Assembly: GCF_025420585.1 (NCBI RefSeq)
Contig: NZ_JAOEGB010000001.1
Span: forward strand, 558,001 to 622,000
Length of the DNA: 64,000 bases
Direction: 5' to 3'
Origin: Planotetraspora sp. A-T 1434
GTDB taxonomy: Bacteria > Actinomycetota > Actinomycetes > Streptosporangiales > Streptosporangiaceae
Under the pieces are notes generated by a model. That model saw only the letters and a program-made list of their open reading frames with translations, ran no database searches and was not told the origin of the DNA. Below, one piece after another: positions 57,373-64,000 of the stretch; position 1 is the first letter of the stretch; every line of letters begins with the position of its first letter. A program made the position numbers and the translations under genes.

Positions 57373-57522
57373 ATCCGATTGCAATGTCCGGCGGTCCGTT
57401 GACTGGGCACCGCCTCTGTGAGTAACTCCACAGCAGCGCTCATGGGAGTCATGGGTCGCTTCGGTGTCTGCCGGTCCGTCCCCCCATGCGCGCGCCCGGC
57501 TCGGCCGCTCCGGGAGGGCTCT

Positions 57523-58278
57523 TTGGACGATCAGTGGACGCGCCGGGTGTGGCCGCCCGCTGGGCAGGATTCCCCCGCGGGGCCCGGCCGGGAGGACCCG
57601 GGCCAGTTCGGGCGGGGAGACATGGCGGGCTATTTCGGGCAGGAGGACGCCACCGAGCCCGAGCAGGACCTTCCTCCCTCCGCCCGCTGGTACGGCGCGC
57701 CGGCCGCGCCTCCGCGCCAGATGCCGCGCTGGCTGCAGCGCCTCCTCGTCGGCGCCGCGGCTTTGGCGGCCGCCGGGGTGGTGATCGGCGCCGTCGTCCT
57801 GACGATCCTCAACCGGGCCGAGCATGTGCCCCAGACCGTGGTTACCGACCCGCTGGCAGGCGTCTCCTACTCGCTGCCCAAGGGCTGGACCGAGGGAGTG
57901 GTCGCTCCCGTGACCGGCTTCACGTCCGTCGCGGCCGACGGCGACCTGGCGACGGTCATGGCGAGACCGGGCGACGGTGTGGACCCCCCCAACCTCCGCT
58001 CCGCCGTACTCGATCTCAGCGAGCTCTACACGCGGCTCCTGCTCCACGGCGACAAGGTGGACGTGGTCGACGACCGGGCCGTCACGGTCAACGGGCGGCC
58101 CGGCCACACGCGGGCGATCCGGGCCGAATACCGAGACGTCGTCAACCAGCCGGCCTTCATGAGGGTGACCTTGCTCACTCGCCCGGACGGCAAGAGCACG
58201 GTGATGCTCGGCCTCGCGCACCCCGACGAGCCTCGTACGCGTGCGGACATCGAGGCGGTGATGTCCGGCGCCAGGTGA
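57523..58278 (+). CDS. Membrane-anchored hypothetical protein
   Basis: This 251-residue protein has a Pro/Gly-rich cytoplasmic N-terminus, one membrane segment (about residues 72-95, LLVGAAALAAAGVVIGAVVLTI) and an extracellular domain with GVSYSLPKGWTEGVV, typical of lipoprotein LpqN-like or ESX-associated folds. The start is uncertain: TTG 57523 has GGAGGG upstream, while a GTG at 57418 would be longer. Function unknown. Confidence 0.65.
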   Translation: MDDQWTRRVWPPAGQDSPAGPGREDPGQFGRGDMAGYFGQEDATEPEQDLPPSARWYGAPAAPPRQMPRWLQRLLVGAAALAAAGVVIGAVVLTILNRAEHVPQTVVTDPLAGVSYSLPKGWTEGVVAPVTGFTSVAADGDLATVMARPGDGVDPPNLRSAVLDLSELYTRLLLHGDKVDVVDDRAVTVNGRPGHTRAIRAEYRDVVNQPAFMRVTLLTRPDGKSTVMLGLAHPDEPRTRADIEAVMSGAR

Positions 58279-58429
58279 CCTCCACAACGCCTATATCACA
58301 GCCGATGCCGGGTGACGCGAATCTCGGCGGGTCGGCACGTCTTGTCGGTCGGTCCGACTACCCTGAGGTCACTGTGAGGGAGCGAACCGATAGATACAGC
58401 ATTGTCCCGACGAGCTCGGGGAGGCGTCG

Positions 58430-60184
58430 TTGAGCGTTTCGGCCGCGTCCCATCTCTCCCCTTCCTACCCCGATCGAGCCGCCTGGGGCACCGCGCCCAA
58501 GCTGCGCGCCTGGCAGCAGGAGGCCTTTGACCTCTACTTCCAGCGCGAACCGAGAGACTTCCTGACGGTCGCCACGCCGGGGGCGGGCAAGACGACCTAC
58601 GCCCTGCGGATCGCCAGCGAGCTGCTGAGCCGGGGGATCGTGCGGGCCCTGACGATCGTCACGCCCACCGAGCACCTGAAGCGCCAGTGGGCCGACGCGG
58701 CGGCCAAGGTCGGCATCGGCATCGACCCCGAGTTCAAGAACAGCCAGGGCGCGACCTCCCGCGACTACCTCGGCGTGGCCATCACGTACGCCCAGGTGGC
58801 GATGCACCCGGCGCTGCACCGCGCCCGCACGGAGGCCCGCAGGACGCTGGTCATCTTCGACGAGATCCACCACGCGGGCGACGCGAAGTCCTGGGGCGAC
58901 GGCGTGCGCGAGGCGTTCGAGCCGGCGACCCGGCGGCTGGGCCTGACCGGCACGCCGTTCCGGTCCGACGACAGCCCGATCCCGTTCGTGTCCTACGTGG
59001 AGGACGGCGAGGGCGCGCTGCGGAGCGCCTCCGACTACTCCTACGGGTACGGCCCAGCCCTCGCCGACGGCGTGGTCCGGCCCGTCATCTTCCTGGCGTA
59101 CTCCGGCGAGATGAAATGGCGGACGCGCGCCGGTGACGAGATCGCCGCCACGCTTGGCACGCCGCTGACCAAGGACCAGCTCTCCCAGGCGTGGCGGGCC
59201 GCGCTCGACCCCAAGGGCGACTGGATCCGCCAGGTCATCCACGCGGCGGACCGGCGGCTCACCGAGGTCAGGCGCGGCATGCCCGACGCGGGAGGCCTCG
59301 TCATCGCGTCCGACCACGAGTCGGCCCGCGCCTACGCCAAGCACATCCGGACCGTCACGGGCGAGGGCGCGGAAGTCGTGCTCTCCGACGACCCGGGCGC
59401 CTCCAAGAAGATCAAGGGCTTCTCCTCCTCCGAGGCCCGGTGGCTGGTCGCGGTGCGGATGGTGTCCGAGGGCGTGGACATTCCCCGGCTGGCCGTCGGC
59501 GTCTACGCCACCAGCATCTCGACCCCGCTGTTCTTCGCGCAGGCCGTCGGGCGCTTCGTCCGGGCCCGCAAGCGCGGGGAGACCGCCTCGGTGTTCGTGC
59601 CGTCGGTGCCGATCCTCATGGGCCTCGCGGCCGAGCTGGAGGCCGAGCGCGACCACGTCCTCGGCCGCCGGCGCGACGAGGACGGGCTCGACGACCTGCT
59701 GCTGGAGCAGGCGCAGCAGGAGAAGAAGCAGCCTGACGCGGTGGGCGACGAGCTGCCCTTCCAGACGCTGGAAGCGTCCGCGACCTTCGACCGGGTGCTC
59801 TTCGACGGTGGCGAGTTCGGCACGGCCGCCGCCCCGGGATCGCCCGAGGAGGAAGACTTCCTGGGCCTGCCCGGCCTGCTGGAGCCCGACCAGGTGGCCT
59901 CGCTGCTGCGCAAGCGTCAGGCCGACCAGCAGGCCGCCCGGCGGAAGGCCAAGCCCGCCGAGGAGGCGGCGCCCGCGCTGGCCCCCCACGAGCAGCTGCA
60001 CGAGCTGCGCAAGGAGCTCAACGGCCTCGTGGGCGCCTGGAACCACCGCACCGGCCAGCCGCACGGCGTCATCCACGCCGAGCTGCGCCGGGCCTGCGGC
60101 GGTCCCGCCATCGCGCAGGCCTCCGCCGACCAGGTCCGCGAGCGCATCGCCATGATCCGCAGGTGGGCCACCCAGCGTAGGTGA
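58430..60184 (+). CDS. SF2 DEAD/DEAH-box helicase
   Basis: This 584-residue superfamily 2 helicase has motif I TPGAGKTTYAL (about residue 48), motif II FDEIHHAG, motif III LTGTPFRSDD, motif V RMVSEGVDIPRL and motif VI QAVGRFVRAR. The C-terminal 150 residues are acidic and Ala-rich with a helical end. Such ResIII-type helicases are common in actinobacteria and are not tied to a known restriction system here. The start is a TTG preceded by GGGGAGG. Confidence 0.9.
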   Translation: MSVSAASHLSPSYPDRAAWGTAPKLRAWQQEAFDLYFQREPRDFLTVATPGAGKTTYALRIASELLSRGIVRALTIVTPTEHLKRQWADAAAKVGIGIDPEFKNSQGATSRDYLGVAITYAQVAMHPALHRARTEARRTLVIFDEIHHAGDAKSWGDGVREAFEPATRRLGLTGTPFRSDDSPIPFVSYVEDGEGALRSASDYSYGYGPALADGVVRPVIFLAYSGEMKWRTRAGDEIAATLGTPLTKDQLSQAWRAALDPKGDWIRQVIHAADRRLTEVRRGMPDAGGLVIASDHESARAYAKHIRTVTGEGAEVVLSDDPGASKKIKGFSSSEARWLVAVRMVSEGVDIPRLAVGVYATSISTPLFFAQAVGRFVRARKRGETASVFVPSVPILMGLAAELEAERDHVLGRRRDEDGLDDLLLEQAQQEKKQPDAVGDELPFQTLEASATFDRVLFDGGEFGTAAAPGSPEEEDFLGLPGLLEPDQVASLLRKRQADQQAARRKAKPAEEAAPALAPHEQLHELRKELNGLVGAWNHRTGQPHGVIHAELRRACGGPAIAQASADQVRERIAMIRRWATQRR

Positions 60185-60246
60185 CGCCTCACTGCTCAAG
60201 GCTCCGGGCCCGCCCGCCGTCAACCGGCCCAGCTGTGCCGTGCCGG

Positions 60247-60969
60247 TCAGGCGGCGGAGGGGTGGGGCTTCTGCGGGATGCGGTGGCCGGTGCGGGCGTC
60301 GATCGCCACATAATGGGCGCGTGGCCGGAGCGGCCGGTTGAGGTGGAGGTCGAGGGAGGCGAGCCCGTCGGCCACCCGGACGGGCAGCGTACGCGTCCCG
60401 TGACGGTGGGCCTTGACCGCGCCTTCCCGTAGCCAGATCCGCAGCCGCCGTCCGCTGTGGCGCAGGGCCACCGTGGCCGTGCCGCACTCGTGGGTGGCTG
60501 CCGCCCAGTAGACGGTCACGTCGTCCAGACGCGTGGCGTGGCGCGACAGCCGTACGGCCTGCGGGGCGAGAGCCCGGACGGCGCAGTGCGGGGACGCGCC
60601 ATCTGGACGGCCGGCATGCTCGTCCGGCTGCGAGGAGCCGGGTTCAGCGGCACCACCTGTGGCGGGCCCGGCAGGACGGCGGGGGCCGACGAGCTTCCCG
60701 TAACCGGCACGACCCGCGGCGTCGGAGGCGGCGCCGGCGTGGCGGGCGAGGACGGAGGCCGGCGCGATGGGTCCGAAGGGCTCCTCGCTGAACCCGGCGA
60801 ACAGCGTGCCCGCCTGTAATGCCGCCAGCGTCAGCGCCGCCGTGGTGCGCAGCATCCCGTGGTGCGCCCGGCCGAAGAGCAGCCAGACGCAGACCGGGGT
60901 CAGGACGAGCCAGGAGAGGCCGAGCAGGAACACGAACATCGGAGGCTGCCAATCACGAGGAGTTGTCAC
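60247..60969 (-). CDS. Membrane protein of unknown function
   Basis: This protein of about 240 residues has two N-terminal hydrophobic segments (MFVFLLGLSWLVLTPVCVWLLF and TTAALTLAALQAGTLFAGF). A Pro/Gly-rich linker and an extracytoplasmic domain with VTVYWAAATHECGTATVALRHSGRRLRIWLREG follow. The GTG at 60969 is chosen with a possible TATTAC -10 box just upstream, suggesting a leaderless message; ATG 60939 is an alternative. No family recognised. Confidence 0.6.
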   Translation of the reverse strand: MTTPRDWQPPMFVFLLGLSWLVLTPVCVWLLFGRAHHGMLRTTAALTLAALQAGTLFAGFSEEPFGPIAPASVLARHAGAASDAAGRAGYGKLVGPRRPAGPATGGAAEPGSSQPDEHAGRPDGASPHCAVRALAPQAVRLSRHATRLDDVTVYWAAATHECGTATVALRHSGRRLRIWLREGAVKAHRHGTRTLPVRVADGLASLDLHLNRPLRPRAHYVAIDARTGHRIPQKPHPSAA

Positions 60970-61083
60970 CCTCCGTAATACACCTATGACGCCTCGTGGT
61001 GTAGACCTTGAACGCCCCATGACGTCCGCGTCGGTCTGCCGTGGCGATCACATGGACCGCGTGCCGGATTTCCGCCTGAATGA

Positions 61084-62310
61084 TCAGACCCGTCGGAGCC
61101 CGCGGACGGGCGGGATGAGCAGCAGCGCCGCGCACACCGCGACGCTGGCGCCCGTCGAGAGGAACAGCAGGTCGCGGGGTTCGACGACGGAGGACACCGG
61201 GCCGACCAGGGCCTGGCCCGCCGCCACGCCGCAGACCGAGCCGGCCACCTCGTAGCCGAAGACGCGGTTCAGCACGTCGGGGGGCACCTGGGTATGGACG
61301 CTGGTGCCCCACATCACCGACCAGAACGCCCAGGAGGCGCCGCCGAGCAGGTGACCGGCCATCAGCGCGGGAAGCGGAAGCTCCAGCGCGGCCGACAGCG
61401 GGATGCAGGCGAAGCCGATCAGAGCCACGCCGCCCGCGGCCAGGGGGCGGGAGGGCCGGAAGCGGACCGCGACGAGGCCGCCGATCAGGGTGCCGGCACC
61501 CAGGCCCGCCATCGCCCAGCCGTACGCGGCCTCGCCGAGGCGGTCGCCGATCAGCCGGGAGCCCAGCGGAATGGAGGGACCTATGACGAGGATGCCGAAG
61601 AACACCCAAATCAGGATCACCGGCCACATCCAACTGCGGGAGCGGAACTCCACCCAGCCGCGTCGCAGGTCGAGCAGGACCGTCGAGGGCTCCCTGACCT
61701 CGGCGGCGGCGGGGGCGAGCCTGATCAGCCCGAGGCAGAGGCCGCTCACCAGAAAGGTGCCCGCGTCGAAGGCGTAGACCGCACTCGCGCCGGTGAGCGC
61801 CATCAGGAGCCCGGCCAGCACCGGGCCGCCGAGTTGCGTGGCCGCATCGGCGACCTTGAGGGTGCCGTTGGCACGTTGCGGATCCTTCGCGACGAGGGGG
61901 ACCATGCCCTTACCGCCGGGCTCGAACATCGCGGCAGCCGTTCCGGACAGGAACGAGGCGGACAGCAGCAGCCACAGCGGCGGGGTGCCGGTGAAAAAGG
62001 CGACGGCCAGCACGCCCTGCGTGAAGATCCGGACGACGTCCGCGCTCACCATCATGGTCCGGGCGCCCACCCGGTCGGCGAACACCCCGCCGAAGAGAAC
62101 GAAGAGGACGAAGGGCGCCGTCCAGACGGCAAGAACGTACCCCACGCCCGAAACCCCGTAAAGCGCTCCGACCGCCAGCGCCGCCGCGACCGGCATCATC
62201 GCGTCGCCCAGCAGCGACACCACCCGGGCGGCGAAATAAAGCGAGAAATCCCTGGTCCAGAGCTTTCCTGGGAGCCTCGCGGCCGCTTCGCGATCAAGGG
62301 TCGCGGTCAT
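61084..62310 (-). CDS. MFS transporter (enterobactin-exporter-like, MFS_3)
   Basis: This 408-residue transporter has about twelve membrane segments. It shows RDFSLYFAARVVSLLGDAMMPVAAALAV at the start and VFADRVGARTMMVSADVVR as motif A, typical of the MFS_3 group. ATG 62310 has GGAG 8 bp upstream. It is divergent from an AraC-type regulator, with a perfect inverted repeat between, which suggests regulated efflux. Confidence 0.9.
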   Translation of the reverse strand: MTATLDREAAARLPGKLWTRDFSLYFAARVVSLLGDAMMPVAAALAVGALYGVSGVGYVLAVWTAPFVLFVLFGGVFADRVGARTMMVSADVVRIFTQGVLAVAFFTGTPPLWLLLSASFLSGTAAAMFEPGGKGMVPLVAKDPQRANGTLKVADAATQLGGPVLAGLLMALTGASAVYAFDAGTFLVSGLCLGLIRLAPAAAEVREPSTVLLDLRRGWVEFRSRSWMWPVILIWVFFGILVIGPSIPLGSRLIGDRLGEAAYGWAMAGLGAGTLIGGLVAVRFRPSRPLAAGGVALIGFACIPLSAALELPLPALMAGHLLGGASWAFWSVMWGTSVHTQVPPDVLNRVFGYEVAGSVCGVAAGQALVGPVSSVVEPRDLLFLSTGASVAVCAALLLIPPVRGLRRV

Positions 62311-62321
62311 GTGAAGAACTC

Positions 62322-62344
62322 CATGTCCACTCATGCTGGACATG
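62322..62344. promoter_or_regulatory. Inverted repeat between MFS and AraC genes
   Basis: CATGTCCA-CTCATGC-TGGACATG is a perfect 8+7+8 inverted repeat, 12 bp from the transporter start and 53 bp from the regulator start. It is a strong candidate operator for the divergent pair. Confidence 0.55.
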
Positions 62345-62396
62345 CGGCCGCCTTGGCGCAGGCATCCGGAATGACATCGTTAGGTACATTCACGCC

Positions 62397-63353
62397 ATGA
62401 AACATCGCGTGGTCGCCCTGGTCACCCCGCCGCAGGAGATGTATCCGGCGACCTGCGCGTCCGCCGTGTTCGGCTACATGGGCCCCGATATCCCTCAGTT
62501 CTACGACTTCCGGCTCTGCGCCGAGCGGCCTGGCCCGATAGTGACCACGATGGGCGCCGACATCGTGGTCGACAACGGACTTGAGGCCATGGCGGAGGCC
62601 GACACGATCCTCATCGGAAGCTGGTGCTCCGGGCCGGACATCTCCGCGGAGCTCGGCGACGCCGTCCTGGCCGCGCACGCCCGAGGCGCCCGGATCGTCG
62701 CGATCTTGGGGGGCATCTACGTCCCGGCGAGCCTGGGCCTGCTGGACGGCCGCAGGGCCGCCGTCCACTGGGAGCTCACCGGCGAGCTGGCCCGGTTATA
62801 TCCGCGGGTCCACGCCGACGCCACCGTGCTGTACGTCGATCACGGCGACGTCGCGACCGCGGGTGCCTCGGCGACCACCGTCGACCTGTGCCTCAACCAG
62901 GTCAGGCGCGACCACGGCGCCGCCCTGGCGATGCGGATCGGCCGGCACATCTCGGCCGCCCCGCACCGGGAGGGCGGCCAGCGCCAGTACCCCACACTGC
63001 CGACGACGGGCCCGGTCCCCGATTCCCTCGCCCCGTTGCTCGACTGGATCATCGCCAACCTCGACAGCCCGCTGACCCTGAAGGACATGGCCACCTGGTC
63101 GGGGATGTCACCGCGTACCCTCAGCCGTCACTTCTCCGAGCAGCTCGGCGTCTCGCCCGGCCGCTGGCTCCTCGACCGGCGCATCGCCGGCACCCGCGCC
63201 CTCCTGGAGGAGACCGACCTTCCGGTGGAGACGATCGCCCAGCGCGTCGGCCTGTCCTCCGCGGTCAACCTGCGCCGCCGCTTCCACAACGCCCTCAACA
63301 CCACCCCGGGCGCCTACCGCCGCTCCTTCCGCCGACCGCCGCAGGCCGGGTGA
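62397..63353 (+). CDS. GlxA-type AraC-family regulator with DJ-1/PfpI-like domain
   Basis: This 318-residue regulator has an N-terminal DJ-1/PfpI-like domain (residues 5-175; the nucleophile-elbow position reads ILGGIYVPASLG, without the usual Cys, so probably not catalytic). A C-terminal double HTH of the AraC class follows (LKDMATWSGMSPRTLSRHFSEQLGVSPGRWLLDRRIAGTRALLEET, then VETIAQRVGLSSAVNLRRRF). It is divergent from the MFS gene, its likely target. A 19-bp tandem repeat starts 1 bp after its stop codon. Confidence 0.92.
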   Translation: MKHRVVALVTPPQEMYPATCASAVFGYMGPDIPQFYDFRLCAERPGPIVTTMGADIVVDNGLEAMAEADTILIGSWCSGPDISAELGDAVLAAHARGARIVAILGGIYVPASLGLLDGRRAAVHWELTGELARLYPRVHADATVLYVDHGDVATAGASATTVDLCLNQVRRDHGAALAMRIGRHISAAPHREGGQRQYPTLPTTGPVPDSLAPLLDWIIANLDSPLTLKDMATWSGMSPRTLSRHFSEQLGVSPGRWLLDRRIAGTRALLEETDLPVETIAQRVGLSSAVNLRRRFHNALNTTPGAYRRSFRRPPQAG

Positions 63354-63475
63354 ACGCCGCCGGGTTGGGTGTACGCCGCCGGGTTGGGTGTACGCCGCCG
63401 GGTTGGGTGTACGCCGCCGGGTTGGGTGAACGCCGCCGGGTTGGGTGTACGCCGCCGGGTTGGGTTGATGCCGCG
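63354..63475. repeat. 19-bp tandem repeat after AraC gene
   Basis: Units of ACGCCGCCGGGTTGGGTGT start at 63354, 63373, 63392, 63411, 63430 and 63449, and a degenerate seventh follows at about 63468. It lies between the convergent araC-type and pncA genes. Confidence 0.95.
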
Positions 63476-63494
63476 GGTTGTTGGAACGGCCCCC

Positions 63495-64000
63495 TCAGGC
63501 GTGGACGACGGGGGCGCCGATGAGTTCGACTCCGGCTGCGGACAGCTCGGCGAGGGCGGCGTCGGTCGTGTCCCTGGCGACGCCGGCTGTCAGGTCGAGC
63601 AGCACCCGTACGGCGAAGCCGTTCCGAGCGCCGTCCAGCGCGGTGGCCCGGACGCAGTGGTCGGTGGCGATCCCGACGACGTCGAGGGCCTCAACGCCAC
63701 GCTCGCGGAGCCATTCACTTAGGCCCGTCCCGGTCGCGGTTGACCCCTCGAAGCCGCTGTAGGCGGCCTGGTGGGCGCCCTTGCTGAAGATCTCCTCGAC
63801 CTTGGCGGTGTCGAAGGCCGGGTGGAAGCCGGCTCCCGGGGTGCCGACGACGCAGTGCGCCGGCCAGGTGTTCACGTAGTCCGGCTCGGCGGCGAAGTGC
63901 GCCCCCGGGTCGACGTGGTAGTCGCGGGTCGCGACCACATGGTCGTAGCCGTGCCGCGAGGCGTGCTCGCTGATCGCGGTGGCCACCTCGGCGCCGCCGC
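63495..64000 (-). CDS. pncA: Nicotinamidase (isochorismatase family), truncated by window edge
   Basis: Nicotinamidase converts nicotinamide to nicotinic acid for NAD salvage. The frame stays open to the right edge, and about 25 N-terminal residues including the catalytic Asp lie outside. Visible are the metal site RDYHVDPGAHF, the catalytic Lys in IFSKGAH and the nucleophile Cys in GIATDHCVRATALDG. The stop is at 63495-63497. Confidence 0.93.
   Translation of the reverse strand, partial: GGAEVATAISEHASRHGYDHVVATRDYHVDPGAHFAAEPDYVNTWPAHCVVGTPGAGFHPAFDTAKVEEIFSKGAHQAAYSGFEGSTATGTGLSEWLRERGVEALDVVGIATDHCVRATALDGARNGFAVRVLLDLTAGVARDTTDAALAELSAAGVELIGAPVVHA

Overview
The window is 64 kb of high-GC DNA from a filamentous actinomycete, most likely of the order Streptosporangiales. 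The evidence is GC-rich third positions, many GTG and some TTG starts, an actinobacterial rho-rpmE-prfA-prmC-tsaC-glyA-wecA-atp gene order, the actinobacterial mismatch endonuclease NucS, and a FilP/Scy-type coiled-coil protein beside the methylmalonyl-CoA epimerase, as in Streptomyces. No rRNA, tRNA, CRISPR array, transposase or integrase was found. Nearly all the genes look chromosomal and ancestral.

Layout. 1-7.9 kb: the 3' part of rho, a DUF559 nuclease-like gene bracketed by two related 48-bp palindromes, a secreted Ig-like protein, rpmE, prfA, prmC and tsaC. 8-10.9 kb: a huge Gly/Asn repeat protein with two small partners. 11-22.2 kb: glyA, a WecA-type transferase, the full ATP synthase operon (I, Z, B, E, F, H, A, G, D, C) behind a CRP-like site, and a DUF2550 gene. 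22.5-28 kb, minus strand: cobalamin adenosyltransferase, TetR, then an ABC exporter with a NarL-type two-component system. 28-37 kb: nucS, a double 3-hydroxyacyl-CoA dehydrogenase, hydrolases, the coiled-coil protein, methylmalonyl-CoA epimerase, thiolase and MeaB. 37-47 kb: envelope and regulatory genes (DUF4230 protein, multispanning protein with a Gly/Pro tail, MarR, a beta-lactamase-like lipoprotein, a second HK/RR pair, a secreted subtilase). 47-53.5 kb: an isobutyryl-CoA-mutase-type large subunit, a thioredoxin/TPR protein, a kinase-like protein, malic enzyme and YqgE. 53.5-64 kb: TetR/MFS, a DUF3039 protein, a secreted M43 protease, a helicase, MFS/AraC and the 3' part of pncA.

How the genes relate. 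Four genes in separate places serve B12-dependent acyl-CoA rearrangement: cobalamin adenosyltransferase (22.6 kb), methylmalonyl-CoA epimerase (34.3 kb), MeaB (36.2 kb) and the mutase (47.4 kb). Thiolase and the 3-hydroxyacyl-CoA dehydrogenase feed the same acyl-CoA pool. Translation termination and core energy genes fill the left third.

The most unusual signal is a family of about 40 intergenic elements built on GTGATCATGCAC (or its reverse complement). They lie in nine clusters from 6.9 to 53.6 kb. Within a cluster the elements recur at 52-55 bp, mostly exactly 53 bp. Where both orientations occur, forward copies come first and reverse copies follow. The clusters hug the 3' ends of genes, and three genes take their stop codon from the element itself. 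I do not recognise this as a described repeat family. The next most interesting is the pair of inverted 48-bp palindromes bracketing the DUF559/AbiEi-like gene, which resembles a REP/RAYT-type arrangement but with a nuclease fold.
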